A DNA stretch of 64,000 bases. Source: an uncultured Sutterella sp. Lineage in GTDB: Bacteria; Pseudomonadota; Gammaproteobacteria; Burkholderiales; Burkholderiaceae_F. Position numbers and translations under genes: made by a program. Positions 54,583-63,933 of the stretch are shown one piece after another. The number at the start of each line of letters is the position of its first letter. The stretch's first letter is position 1. The stretch lies in the NCBI GenBank assembly GCA_905194315.1, contig CAJJRX010000007.1:15399-79398 (forward strand). Reading direction: 5' to 3'. Below the pieces are notes generated by a model that was not told the origin of the DNA, did no database searches, and saw only the letters and a list, made by a program, of their open reading frames with translations.

Positions 54583-55527
54583 CTATGCGCCGGTGCCTTC
54601 TGTCTCCGGTTGCACCGGGGCGTTCAAAGCCTGCAGCAGCGTGCTTTCGCCGATAATAAGGATTGGATGTCCTGCTTTTCGCAGATTCAGAGCCTGCTCG
54701 ATTTTTCTGCCGTAGGTTGTGAAGGACCAGCACGGATTGCCGAGTTCGCCAACGACCAGATAGTCGATTTTTTTCGAGATGCCTTTTTTCACAATGCCGC
54801 CCGAAGAGGTGATCAGGTTTTCAATCTCAGCGCGGCTGCCGGAGGAAAACTCACCGGTGAGCGCAAAGCACTGACCGGAAAGCCGGACGGCCGGGTTTTT
54901 TGCCTCAATGGCGCTGATGTCGTATTTTTCACGCAGTGCTCTGTAGTGCTCTTCAGACAGTGTGGCGGACTGCGAGAAATCGACAAACTGGGAGATGAAC
55001 CCGGCAAGCTTTTCTTTGCGCTCTGCTGTGATCACACCGTCCCGGAGCACCTCCTCCACGAGGTCGATCAGCTCATCGTACGGAAAATAGCCCGCAAGGA
55101 AACGGTGGTCACTGAGCCAGCGCTGGAGCGCCAGAATCTCCTGCTCCTCAAGCGTGTTGTCCGCGAGAATCCCATGGATATAGCCATCGAGGAGCTGAAG
55201 ACTGCTCTTGATCAGGTCATCGGTTTCGGTCCAGCACGAGAGATGATCGGCAAGCCAGGCGATATCCTCTATTTCGTCTTTGTCAATAGCATGCTCTGAG
55301 AGCATGTCCTCCAGTGTGCTGATAACTGTACTGAACGGAGGCTTGCTGCAGAATTCTTTCGTGAGTGCGACAAGACGCTCGAGTTCGGCCATCTCCTCCT
55401 CGTCGACACAGCCGTCGGCAATGATTCCATGAAGGAATCCGGAGAGATCGAGCAGCGCTTTAATACGCATTTCTTTCCGGCCGTAGATGAGGTAGGCGGT
55501 GGAGTCGTAGTCTTGTGTTTGAGTCAT
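54583..55527 (-). CDS. BRCT-domain protein with TerB-like helical N-terminus
   Basis: The 314-aa product has an acidic helical N-terminus (about residues 1-200) resembling tellurite-resistance TerB-type repeats, and a C-terminal BRCT domain as in NAD-dependent DNA ligase (FALTGEFSSGSRAEIENLI then KKIDYLVVGELG). Such proteins are common in bacteria and have no settled role; a link to DNA-end binding is inferred from BRCT. Confidence 0.78.
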   Translation of the reverse strand: MTQTQDYDSTAYLIYGRKEMRIKALLDLSGFLHGIIADGCVDEEEMAELERLVALTKEFCSKPPFSTVISTLEDMLSEHAIDKDEIEDIAWLADHLSCWTETDDLIKSSLQLLDGYIHGILADNTLEEQEILALQRWLSDHRFLAGYFPYDELIDLVEEVLRDGVITAERKEKLAGFISQFVDFSQSATLSEEHYRALREKYDISAIEAKNPAVRLSGQCFALTGEFSSGSRAEIENLITSSGGIVKKGISKKIDYLVVGELGNPCWSFTTYGRKIEQALNLRKAGHPILIIGESTLLQALNAPVQPETEGTGA

Positions 55528-55823
55528 GGTGAGTGATAAGTTTTTTTAAAGATCAGGATAGTCAGATTTGATTCTACGCCGCCGTGCTGCGTTCCTCAGC
55601 AATGACGGAGGGATTTCTCCGGGGAGTTGTATGGGGCACTTTAGGAGAAAGCCTCTAGGCATAAATCCCAGTGAGACTTGATAACGGTCGGGTCTTGTGT
55701 GAAAAAGTCGCTTTTCCTTTTTCCGCCTCTTGCATTCGCGCTGAAAATCTGTAGGATTATTCATACCAATTAAGTGAATCCGGTCTCTCTCTCGCAGACC
55801 GGTCTCATAGAAAGGAAGGAAAA

Positions 55824-55883
55824 ATGATTTCTCTTAACGTTCAGCGATTTAGCTACTTTTATTTCTGGTGGTATCAGAGATAA
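55824..55883 (+). CDS. Aromatic-rich leader peptide of the shikimate operon
   Basis: A 19-codon ORF with AAGGAAGG just upstream encodes MISLNVQRFSYFYFWWYQR. Eight of nine residues at positions 9-17 are aromatic (F, Y, F, Y, F, W, W, Y), far beyond chance. An intrinsic terminator starts 34 nt after its stop, and DAHP synthase follows. This is the classic layout of translation-coupled attenuation, responding to Phe-, Tyr- and Trp-tRNA charging together. Confidence 0.85.
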   Translation: MISLNVQRFSYFYFWWYQR

Positions 55884-55917
55884 AAGTATTTGCTGCTTGT
55901 TAAAAGAAATTCCAACG

Positions 55918-55951
55918 AAACCTGCGGTAAATACACACCGCAGGTTTTTTT
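55918..55951 (+). terminator. Attenuator terminator upstream of the aro operon
   Basis: AAACCTGCGGT / ACCGCAGGTTT with an 8-nt loop and a T-run, between the leader peptide and DAHP synthase. I could not define the competing antiterminator stem by eye. Confidence 0.85.
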
Positions 55952-56038
55952 GTAAGGCCGTCCCGGGCCGCAAAACCATCAAACATCCTACCCGCGATGT
56001 GTATCCGCACCAAAAAACTGAAATAAAGGAAACACATC

Positions 56039-57049
56039 ATGGTCGTCATTCTCAAGCCCCATACCGAAGAGTCCCTCGTTCGTGATCTGATCGCTGATCT
56101 TGAAGCGCAGGGTGTCAAGACCCACGTGTCCGTGGGCACGGAGTCCACCATTATCGGTCTGGTCGGGGATACCCGACGCATTGACCAGAACCGCCTTCTG
56201 GCCAACCCGATTGTCAAAGAAGTGAAGGTGATTACCGCCCCCTACAAGCGTGTGAGCCGCGATTTCCATCCGGACGACACCGTGGTGAATGTGGGTAATA
56301 CCAGGATCGGCGGCGGTCACTTCGCAATGATTGCGGGCCCCTGCTCTGTGGAAACCCGTGAACAGATCATTACCGTGGCCAAGGCCGTCAAGGCCGCCGG
56401 TGCCACGATGCTGCGTGGCGGTGCCTTCAAGCCCCGTACGTCTCCGTACGACTTCCAGGGTCTTCAGGCTGACGGTCTTGAGCTCCTTCTTGAGGCCAAG
56501 GCTGAAACCGGGCTGCCGATCGTGACCGAAATCATGAATATCAACCACATCCCCATGTTCGAAGAAGTGGATGTAATTCAGGTCGGTGCCCGCAGCATGC
56601 AGAATTTCGAACTGCTCAAGGAACTCGGCCGCACCAACAAGCCCATCCTTCTCAAGCGCGGTCTTGCCAACACCCTCAAGGAACTGCTCATGGCTGCCGA
56701 ATACATCATGAGCACCGGTGAAGCGCAGGTGATTCTGTGTGAACGCGGTATCCGCACGTTCGAAACAGTCACCCGCAACACGCTTGATCTCTCGGCGGTG
56801 CCGGTGCTCCACGAAATGACGCACCTGCCGGTGGTGATTGACCCGAGCCATGCAACCGGTGTGGCACGTCTTGTGAAGCCTATGGCTGCCGCAGCAGCGG
56901 CCTGCGGAGCCGACGGTCTGCTCATTGAAGTGCATAACGACCCGAAGAATGCGCTCTGTGACGGTGCGCAGTCCCTCACGCCGGAACAGTTCGCAGAAAC
57001 GTCTGAACTTGTTAATCTGGTGCGCGGCGCAGTCGCCGGCCGACTCTAA
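56039..57049 (+). CDS. aroF: DAHP synthase, type I-beta
   Basis: The 336-aa product has an N-terminal ferredoxin-like regulatory domain (residues 1-70) and the catalytic barrel: MIAGPCSVE, GGAFKPRTSPYDFQG, QVGARSMQN, LLKRG and DPSHATG. This is the type I-beta class of Thermotoga and Firmicutes, not the larger AroG/F/H type of E. coli. It condenses PEP and erythrose 4-phosphate at the start of the shikimate pathway. It heads a seven-gene operon under a leader-peptide attenuator. Confidence 0.94.
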   Translation: MVVILKPHTEESLVRDLIADLEAQGVKTHVSVGTESTIIGLVGDTRRIDQNRLLANPIVKEVKVITAPYKRVSRDFHPDDTVVNVGNTRIGGGHFAMIAGPCSVETREQIITVAKAVKAAGATMLRGGAFKPRTSPYDFQGLQADGLELLLEAKAETGLPIVTEIMNINHIPMFEEVDVIQVGARSMQNFELLKELGRTNKPILLKRGLANTLKELLMAAEYIMSTGEAQVILCERGIRTFETVTRNTLDLSAVPVLHEMTHLPVVIDPSHATGVARLVKPMAAAAAACGADGLLIEVHNDPKNALCDGAQSLTPEQFAETSELVNLVRGAVAGRL

Positions 57050-57075
57050 CCGGGCACAGGAAAAGGAGACAGGGC

Positions 57076-58137
57076 ATGGAACGAATTGTGGTCCGCACCG
57101 ATCCGGGGTACACAGTGCAGGTTGGCACGGGTGTTCTCGACAATGCGGGAAAGGAAATCGCGAAGGTTGTCCCGGGGCGCAGAGCGGCGATTCTGAGTGA
57201 CTCCAATGTGATGCCGCTGTACGCTCAAGCGCTTTCCCGGCAGCTCATCGCTGAAGGCTTCTCTGTGGCCACAATCACGTTCCCCGCCGGGGAGGCATCC
57301 AAAAACCCCGACACCCTTCTGCGGGTCATCAATGAGCTTGCAGCACTCTCGCTCACCAGAGCGGATGTGCTTGTGGCGCTCGGTGGCGGTGTGACAGGTG
57401 ACCTTGGCGGACTGGCCGCCTCGCTCTACCTGCGGGGGATTCACTGCGTTCAGATCCCCACCAGTCTGCTTGCCATGGTTGACTCGAGTGTGGGCGGGAA
57501 AACCGCGGTGAATCTCGAGGCCGGGAAAAATCTGCTGGGGACATTTTTCCAGCCCGATCTTGTCCTTTGTGATCCGACGGTGCTCGGGACACTGCCGCCC
57601 GAAGAGCTCGCCAACGGATGGGCGGAAATCATCAAGTACGCCTTCCTCAAGCGTGATCCTCTGTACGATATGCTCCGCGGCGTCACGCCGGGTGCGGACC
57701 TGAGCCCGATTATCGCGGAGTGTGTCCGCATCAAGGAGGCGCTCGTTGCCGAAGATGAATTCGATCGCGGTAACCGTGCACTGCTCAATTTCGGGCATAC
57801 CATGGGTCATGCCATCGAACGGCTCACCGATTTCTCCATTCCGCATGGCCGTGCCGTCGGTGTTGGAATGGCGATGATGACACGTGCTGCTGTGCAATCC
57901 GGACTCTGCAGCAGGGACACACTCGATGTGCTCCTGGCGCTTCTCACCCGATTCGGTCTGGAGAGCACAACAGCACTCGGCATTCCGGATCTGATCAGCG
58001 CCTCAGCGCATGACAAGAAGTCGACCGGGAAGAAAATTACCGTGATCGTACCGCGGGCCCTGGGAAACTGCGAGTTGCGCAGTCTCTCTTACGAAGAATT
58101 AGCCGGCATGATGGCGCTTGGCAGGGAGATTGAGTAA
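57076..58137 (+). CDS. aroB: 3-Dehydroquinate synthase
   Basis: The 353-aa product has the AroB signature LGGGVTGDLGGLAASLYLRG, PTSLLAMVDSSVGGKT and LNFGHTMGHAIE. It cyclises DAHP to 3-dehydroquinate using NAD and a metal. The stop is directly followed by the aroA ATG, with no gap. Confidence 0.96.
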   Translation: MERIVVRTDPGYTVQVGTGVLDNAGKEIAKVVPGRRAAILSDSNVMPLYAQALSRQLIAEGFSVATITFPAGEASKNPDTLLRVINELAALSLTRADVLVALGGGVTGDLGGLAASLYLRGIHCVQIPTSLLAMVDSSVGGKTAVNLEAGKNLLGTFFQPDLVLCDPTVLGTLPPEELANGWAEIIKYAFLKRDPLYDMLRGVTPGADLSPIIAECVRIKEALVAEDEFDRGNRALLNFGHTMGHAIERLTDFSIPHGRAVGVGMAMMTRAAVQSGLCSRDTLDVLLALLTRFGLESTTALGIPDLISASAHDKKSTGKKITVIVPRALGNCELRSLSYEELAGMMALGREIE

Positions 58138-59439
58138 ATGGACAGGTCTGTGACTGCACTGACAGTGTCGGGCCCGGTCTCGGGCACAATTGATGCGATT
58201 GCCTCCAAATCCCATGTGCACCGCCTCCTGATGGCGGCGGCGCTCTCTGATTCGCCCACTGTCATCCGATGCCGTACGACGAGTGCGGATATTGAAGCCA
58301 CCCGCAATGTGCTCGCCGCGCTCGGTGCGACGTTCCGGGTCACTCCGGGGGCCATTGAGGTGATGCCGGTCAGAGAGCTCGTGCGTGAAAGCACTCTGGA
58401 CTGCTCGGAGTCCGGCACCACTCTCCGGTTTATGCTCCCGATTGTTGCCGCCCTTGGCAGCAACTCCTCCTTTATGGCACACGGGCGCCTGCCCTCCCGA
58501 CCGCTCTCTCCGCTTTATGAGGAGCTCGAGCGGCACGGTATCCGTCTTTCCGCACAGGGCGCTGTGCCGCTTGATGTGCGCGGAAAACTCAGCTGCGGGG
58601 ATTACACGATCGCGGCAAATGTGAGTTCGCAGTTTGTGGGCGGGCTGCTGTTTGCTCTCTCACTGCTCGAAGGCAAAAGCACACTGACGCTCACTGAAAC
58701 GATTGAATCCCTCCCCTATACCGTGATGACGCTCGAGGTGCTGAAACTCTTCGGCGCCCGTATCAGCGCCTCTGAAGATATGCGCCGCTTTGAGATTGAA
58801 GGCGCTTCAAGGCTCAGAAGTCCGGGAACAGTTGTGGCTGAAGGAGACTGGTCCAATGCCGCCTTCTGGCTCTGTGCCGGCGCACTTGGCGGCGGCTGCC
58901 GTGTGGGGAACCTTAACCTTGACTCCGTACAGGGTGACAAGGCCGTGCTCAGGATTCTTTCCGCGTTCGGTGCAAAGGTGACCTGTAAAGACGGACTGGT
59001 GAAGGTAACCTCCGATACGCTCAAGGCTACGCGAATAGACGCGAGACATATTCCCGATCTGGTGCCGGTTCTGGCGGTAGTGGCCGGTGCGGCGTGCGGG
59101 ACAACGGTTTTTGAGAATATCCAGAGACTGCGCATCAAGGAAAGCGACCGTGTTGAAACAACGATCGCACTTCTGCGCAGCCTGGGGGTGAATGCCGCAA
59201 GTGATGAGACGACGCTCACGGTGAAAGGGCGCGGCGGCTTTCTGAGCGGTGAAATCTCGGGTTTTAACGATCACCGTATCGTGATGGCGGCTGCGGTTGC
59301 CTCGCTCAACACCCCCGAGGGAATGACAATCACTGCGCCGACAGCGGTCAACAAATCCTATCCCCAGTTTTTTGAGGACTGGCAGGGAATGGGCGGTCGC
59401 GTTGTGGTGCTCTCGCAAGAGAAGAAAGGAAAAAAATGA
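58138..59439 (+). CDS. aroA: EPSP synthase
   Basis: The 433-aa product has ASKSHVHRLLMAA, the central SGTTLRFMLP, GDWSNAAFW and FNDHRIVMA. It transfers enolpyruvyl to shikimate 3-phosphate. Its stop overlaps the aroC start (ATGA). Confidence 0.95.
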   Translation: MDRSVTALTVSGPVSGTIDAIASKSHVHRLLMAAALSDSPTVIRCRTTSADIEATRNVLAALGATFRVTPGAIEVMPVRELVRESTLDCSESGTTLRFMLPIVAALGSNSSFMAHGRLPSRPLSPLYEELERHGIRLSAQGAVPLDVRGKLSCGDYTIAANVSSQFVGGLLFALSLLEGKSTLTLTETIESLPYTVMTLEVLKLFGARISASEDMRRFEIEGASRLRSPGTVVAEGDWSNAAFWLCAGALGGGCRVGNLNLDSVQGDKAVLRILSAFGAKVTCKDGLVKVTSDTLKATRIDARHIPDLVPVLAVVAGAACGTTVFENIQRLRIKESDRVETTIALLRSLGVNAASDETTLTVKGRGGFLSGEISGFNDHRIVMAAAVASLNTPEGMTITAPTAVNKSYPQFFEDWQGMGGRVVVLSQEKKGKK

Positions 59440-60527
59440 GTTCGTGGAAAGGAAAGGTTCTGGAGGTGAACGTCTTCGGACAGAGCCATTCAGAGGCAAT
59501 CGGTGTTGTGCTCTCAGGGCTTCCCGCCGGTGTGGCGGTTGATGCGGATGCACTCTCGGCATTCATGCGCCGCCGTGCACCGGGGCGCAATCGTATGAGC
59601 ACGCAGCGCAAGGAGGCGGATGCGGTTCAGTGGGTGGCCGGCATTGTTGACGGCGTTACCTGCGGAGCACCGCTCACAGGGCTGATCTACAACACGGATG
59701 CAAGAAGTCAGGACTATAAGAAAATAGCGGATCTCCCCCGCCCGTCTCATGCGGACTGGCCTGCTCAGGTGAAGTTTGAGGGACATCAGGATGTGCGCGG
59801 TGGAGGCGCGTTCTCTGGGCGTCTGACTGCGCCGCTTTGTATTGCGGGCGGCGTTGCAAAACAGATGCTTGCAGCGCGCGGAGTGCATGTGGGGGCGCAT
59901 GTGGCAAGCATTGCCACTGTCTCTGACCGGCCTCTGGACCCGATGGGTGCTGACGTTGAGGCGCTGTGCCTGGCGGCAGAGCGTGAGATTCCGGTGCTTG
60001 ATGCGGCGGTGGCGGATGCCATGGCGCAGGCGATCGAAGAGGCCAGACTCGAGGCTGACAGTGTGGGCGGTGTTGTTGAGGCGCAGGCCTGCGGACTGCC
60101 GGTGGGACTCGGTGGTGAACTCTTTAACGGTATTGACGGGGAGATTGCCCGTGCGCTTTTTGCCATTCCCGGTGTGAAGGGGGTGGAGTTCGGTGAAGGG
60201 TTCCATGCATCCGTGCTGCGCGGCAGTGAAAACAACGATGCCTACGGGCTTTGTGAGGGGAAAATCACCCCGCTTACGAACCGTGCCGGTGGTGTTCTCG
60301 GCGGGATGACAAGCGGACTGCCGCTCACGGTGCGTGTGGCAATGAAGCCCACCCCTTCTATCGGTAAGCTGCAGCAGTCTGTGTCGCTCTCAAGCGGCGA
60401 GATTTCGCAGTACCGGGTGCCCGGACGTCATGATCCCTGCATTGTGCTCAGAGCCGTCCCGGTTGTGGAGGCGGTGGTGGCAATTGTTCTTTTGGATGCG
60501 CTTTTGTTTTTAGAGGGAGTGCGCTGA
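59436..60527 (+). CDS. aroC: Chorismate synthase
   Basis: The 363-aa product has FGQSHSEAIGVVL, RRRAPGRN, the segment GGGAFSGRLTAP and RAVPVVEA near the end. It makes chorismate with reduced FMN. The chorismate mutase gene starts within its stop (TGATG). Confidence 0.95.
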   Translation: MSSWKGKVLEVNVFGQSHSEAIGVVLSGLPAGVAVDADALSAFMRRRAPGRNRMSTQRKEADAVQWVAGIVDGVTCGAPLTGLIYNTDARSQDYKKIADLPRPSHADWPAQVKFEGHQDVRGGGAFSGRLTAPLCIAGGVAKQMLAARGVHVGAHVASIATVSDRPLDPMGADVEALCLAAEREIPVLDAAVADAMAQAIEEARLEADSVGGVVEAQACGLPVGLGGELFNGIDGEIARALFAIPGVKGVEFGEGFHASVLRGSENNDAYGLCEGKITPLTNRAGGVLGGMTSGLPLTVRVAMKPTPSIGKLQQSVSLSSGEISQYRVPGRHDPCIVLRAVPVVEAVVAIVLLDALLFLEGVR

Positions 60528-61021
60528 TGGTTAAGCCCCTGAAGGATCTTCGCGAGGAAATCGATCAGCTCGATGCTGAAATTGTCCGTCATGTCGTCAA
60601 GCGTCTGGCGGTGGTCGGTGAGATTGCCCACACAAAGCTGGTCGAAGGGCGTGAGATCTATGACCCTGCCCGTGAGGAGGCGCTCGCAGAGAAGATTGGT
60701 GCGCTGGCGCGAGACAAGGCTGCCTCGGTGCAGATGCTCTACCGGACAATGACGGCGGTGAGCCGTGCCGAAGAGCATAACGCCTACAGGGGCGGCTGCA
60801 GCACACTGCCTGCGGGCACCTACACCGTGCGGGTGAAAACCGAGCGCGGACTTTCCGACATTATGCTGATGCTGGTGGTCAATAATGTCACCCCCACCTC
60901 GTTCTGTTTTTCCGGCACCGAGCTCGTGCTCAGTGTCTCCTGCTCCCTGCCCCGCGGTTTTGTCAACGATATGCTCGAGCACGGCTTTATTCTGATCGGT
61001 GAGCAGAACGGGGGTGAATGA
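60527..61021 (+). CDS. Chorismate mutase with C-terminal extension
   Basis: Residues 1-85 of this 164-aa product form an AroQ-type helical chorismate mutase (LREEIDQLDAEIVRHVVKRL, then the segment IYDPAREEALAEK). The following 75 residues (TVRVKTERGLSDIMLMLVV... to the end) do not look like prephenate dehydratase or dehydrogenase and may be a small ACT-like regulatory domain. The product, prephenate, feeds Phe and Tyr. It overlaps both neighbours in the aro operon. Confidence 0.82.
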   Translation: MVKPLKDLREEIDQLDAEIVRHVVKRLAVVGEIAHTKLVEGREIYDPAREEALAEKIGALARDKAASVQMLYRTMTAVSRAEEHNAYRGGCSTLPAGTYTVRVKTERGLSDIMLMLVVNNVTPTSFCFSGTELVLSVSCSLPRGFVNDMLEHGFILIGEQNGGE

Positions 61022-62262
61022 TGCATAAAAAACGGTTCGGCCTTATCGGGCGCAGCCTCTCGCATTCACTCTCACCGCAGATCCATGCGCTGCTTGGGGA
61101 CTACGAGTACAGGCTCTATCCGCTTGAGCCCGGGGAGGTGGAGAATTTTGTGAGAAACGGCGATCTTGCCGGCTTCAATATCACGATCCCCTACAAGCAG
61201 GATGTGATTGCGCTCTGTGACACGCTTACTGAGCGCGCAGAGCGCATCGGCGCAGTGAATACGATGGTGCGTGATGAGGCCGGCCGCTGGCGCGGCGACA
61301 ACACGGACTATGACGGATTCCGGCTGATGGTTGAAGAGTCGGGTATCTCACTTACCGGCAAACGTGCACTGGTGCTTGGCAACGGCGGCGCTTCGAAAAC
61401 CGTTCAGGTGGTACTGCGCGATATGGGAGCGCAGGTGACGGTGGTCTCGCGCTCGGGCCCTGTAACCTATGAGGATCTCGGGGACTATGCTGATGCGGCG
61501 CTGATTGTGAATGCCACGCCGGTGGGCACCTATCCCGATCTGCAGAAGAGTCCGCTCCCTTCGCTTGACGGATTCCCCGTGCTTGAGGGGGTGCTTGATC
61601 TCATCTACAACCCTGCCAGCACTGCCCTGATGCAGCTTGCTCAGGCCCGTGGCATCCTGGCGATGAACGGACTGAAAATGCTCGTCAAGCAGGCGGCGGT
61701 GGCGGCTGAGCAGTTTGCGGGCGTGAGAGCCGGTGCGGATGCGGTGGAGAAAATCAGCAGAACAATTGCGGCGGGTTTTGAAAACATTGTGCTCATCGGG
61801 ATGCCGGGCGCCGGCAAGACGACTATTGGCCGTGAGCTTGCGAAAGCGCTCGGCAGAGAGTTTGTCGACCTCGATGAATACATCCTTGCCTCGACCGGCA
61901 GAAGCCCCTCGGAATGGATTGAATCCGAAGGGGAAGCGGTATTCCGCGACACTGAAAGCCGGGCGCTTCTCGAGGTGGTCGCGCGTCACGGCATTGTGAT
62001 TGCCACCGGCGGCGGAACGATTCTGCGTGAGGAAAACGTCAGGCTGATGAAACAGAACGGGCGCATTGTCTGGCTCGAGAGGGCACTCTCGGAGCTGAGC
62101 TCCCGCGGCCGGCCGCTGTCGAAGAAGCTGGGCGTTGAGGCGCTTTATGAACAAAGAGAGCCGCGTTATCGTGCGGCGGCTGATCTAAGGGTCAGTGTGA
62201 GCGGTCAGGCCAGGGCGACGGCTGCGGAGATTGTCTGCAGGCTCGGTGCTGCAGAGGCCTGA
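61018..62262 (+). CDS. aroEK: Fused shikimate dehydrogenase-shikimate kinase
   Basis: The 414-aa product has AroE in residues 1 to about 250 (RSLSHSLSPQIH, then NITIPYKQDV and LGNGGASKTVQVV) and AroK from about 258 (GMPGAGKTTIGRELA Walker A, then DLDEYI and GGGTILREE). It would reduce dehydroshikimate to shikimate and phosphorylate it. The two enzymes are usually separate proteins in proteobacteria, and fusions are uncommon. The start is at 61018 or 61021. Confidence 0.93.
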   Translation: MMHKKRFGLIGRSLSHSLSPQIHALLGDYEYRLYPLEPGEVENFVRNGDLAGFNITIPYKQDVIALCDTLTERAERIGAVNTMVRDEAGRWRGDNTDYDGFRLMVEESGISLTGKRALVLGNGGASKTVQVVLRDMGAQVTVVSRSGPVTYEDLGDYADAALIVNATPVGTYPDLQKSPLPSLDGFPVLEGVLDLIYNPASTALMQLAQARGILAMNGLKMLVKQAAVAAEQFAGVRAGADAVEKISRTIAAGFENIVLIGMPGAGKTTIGRELAKALGREFVDLDEYILASTGRSPSEWIESEGEAVFRDTESRALLEVVARHGIVIATGGGTILREENVRLMKQNGRIVWLERALSELSSRGRPLSKKLGVEALYEQREPRYRAAADLRVSVSGQARATAAEIVCRLGAAEA

Positions 62263-62275
62263 AAAAGGAGAAGCG

Positions 62276-62716
62276 ATGAAAATTCTGGTTATTAACGGTC
62301 CCAACCTCAATATGCTCGGCATTCGCGAGCCGCAGCTCTACGGCGCGAACACCTATGCTTCGCTGTGCGCACTCATCAAAGAGTGGGCCCTTGAGCTCAA
62401 TGTCGAGGCCGAAGAGTTTCAGTCGAACCATGAGGGCGACATTGTGGACAAAATTCAGGAGGCCTATTTTGAAAAGGTTGACGGTATTGTGATCAACCCG
62501 GGGGCCTATACCCACACCAGTGTTGCAATCCTTGACGCACTGAAGGCTACGGCGATCCCCACGGTGGAGGTGCACATCACGGATATTCACCAGCGCGAGG
62601 ATTTTCGTGCGGTGAGTTATGTGAGTCTTGTGGCGAAAAAACAGATTGCCGGTCACGGCATTGACGGCTACCGTGAGGCCATGGCCTATCTTGCGGGAAC
62701 CATTTCAGCCGGCTGA
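62276..62716 (+). CDS. aroQ: Type II 3-dehydroquinate dehydratase
   Basis: The 146-aa product has the AroQ-type motifs VINGPNLNMLGIREP (catalytic Tyr in QLYG), QSNHEGDIVDKI, INPGAYTHTSVA and EVHITDIHQRE. Start at 62276 behind AAGGAG; an in-frame start at 62231 overlaps the fused gene. It supplies dehydroshikimate to the preceding AroE-AroK. A terminator follows. Confidence 0.95.
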   Translation: MKILVINGPNLNMLGIREPQLYGANTYASLCALIKEWALELNVEAEEFQSNHEGDIVDKIQEAYFEKVDGIVINPGAYTHTSVAILDALKATAIPTVEVHITDIHQREDFRAVSYVSLVAKKQIAGHGIDGYREAMAYLAGTISAG

Positions 62717-62752
62717 GCGCCTGAGTCCACTGGCGGCCTGTGTTTTCTGAAG

Positions 62753-62787
62753 CCCGGAGTGAGCAGATCACGCCGGGTTATCTTTTT
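62753..62787 (+). terminator. Terminator of the aro operon
   Basis: CCCGGAGTGA / TCACGCCGGG with a 5-nt loop and one mismatch, then a T-rich tail. Confidence 0.8.
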
Positions 62788-63210
62788 GCGCCATGAGAAA
62801 AAATTCAGCTGTCGCAGTCAGGTATTTTCACCCCTTGAGGAGGTGGCGGAAATTATTTCTTACGTAACAAAATGGTGTAGAAAAACGCCCCATAAGCTCA
62901 AGTGACAGTCAGTTCGCTAAAATGCGCAACTCCTCTGAGACATGGTGTTCATGACCTGCAGTTAAAAATAAGAAGATATTTTCTTTATTTGTAAACGAAA
63001 TAAATTACATTACGGTTTCACATTTTATCTGCCGGTATTTCGATAAACGTCACGCAGACACGCTAACTAAAATACCTTACAAAACCTGTACCAGTACTCG
63101 ATAAACGCGATTTTTAGTAGTAAAAAATCTGCCAGTATGCGAAAATAATGAAGTAGTAAATCTCTTGAACTAACTGAATAATTCTTGAGTACTAATCCTA
63201 AGGAAGACAG
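62788..63210. other. AT-rich intergenic region upstream of the PAP2 gene
   Basis: 423 bp with no credible ORF. It is AT-rich (long A/T stretches near 62960-63040) and holds the repeated CGATAAACG at about 63041 and 63099; a promoter and regulator sites are likely here, but none can be named. Confidence 0.5.
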
Positions 63211-63756
63211 ATGCTCGAAGTACTAAAGGTCATGGATGCACAAGCGCTAGTGGGCGTGAGCAACCTGATGCATGTGCTTGGACTTACAACTGCGCTGCAG
63301 TGGCTCAGCAGAGCCGGAGACAACGGCGAGTGCTGGATTGCACTCGGTATCATTCTGCTGTTTTTCAGGCGCACCCGCTGTATGGGGGTGGCCATTCTGC
63401 TTGCGCTCGTGCTCTCCTCGCTGATCAGTCTCGGTGTGCTCAAGACGCTTGTCGAGCGCCCCCGCCCCTGCACGATCTGGCTGCCGGCTTTTCTCTCGTA
63501 CTGTCCGCCCAGCTTTTCCTTCCCTTCGGGGCACACAACCACCGCGTTTGCCACTGTGGGGGTGGTGTGGATGATGCGATCGAGCCTGCTCTGGCCGGTG
63601 CTTATTGCCGCCCTTCTGATGGGGCTCTCGCGTATGGCGCTCTTTGTGCATTATCCGACAGATGTGATGGCGGGGCTGATCGTCGGACTGGGCAGCGGAT
63701 TTATCGTTGCCTCTCTCGTGAGATGGAATGAGCGGCGCCATATGAATGATCTTTAA
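63211..63756 (+). CDS. PAP2-family membrane phosphatase
   Basis: The 181-aa product has the three PAP2 motifs: KTLVERPRP, PSGHTTTAFA and SRMALFVHYPTDVMAG, within about five membrane helices. Family members remove phosphate from undecaprenyl pyrophosphate, phosphatidylglycerol phosphate or lipid A precursors. Monocistronic. Specific substrate not clear. Confidence 0.9.
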   Translation: MLEVLKVMDAQALVGVSNLMHVLGLTTALQWLSRAGDNGECWIALGIILLFFRRTRCMGVAILLALVLSSLISLGVLKTLVERPRPCTIWLPAFLSYCPPSFSFPSGHTTTAFATVGVVWMMRSSLLWPVLIAALLMGLSRMALFVHYPTDVMAGLIVGLGSGFIVASLVRWNERRHMNDL

Positions 63757-63933
63757 GTCTCTTGCAGAGGGCTGCCGTGAAGAGCAGAACTTTTCACTGC
63801 GGTAACCCAAAGGCGACGCAAGGCCGTTTTTGACGGGAAAACACTTACTTCGCCCAGAGAGACTCTTCAGGTACAATGCCTCAATTGGCAACACGTTTTG
63901 TGCCAGGACTAACACTACAGAGGAGAGCTTCCC

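Noticed and set aside
55546..55764. 72-aa minus-strand ORF before the shikimate leader
   Set aside because: No ribosome site, very basic composition, no recognisable domain, and it lies in the probable promoter region of the aro operon.
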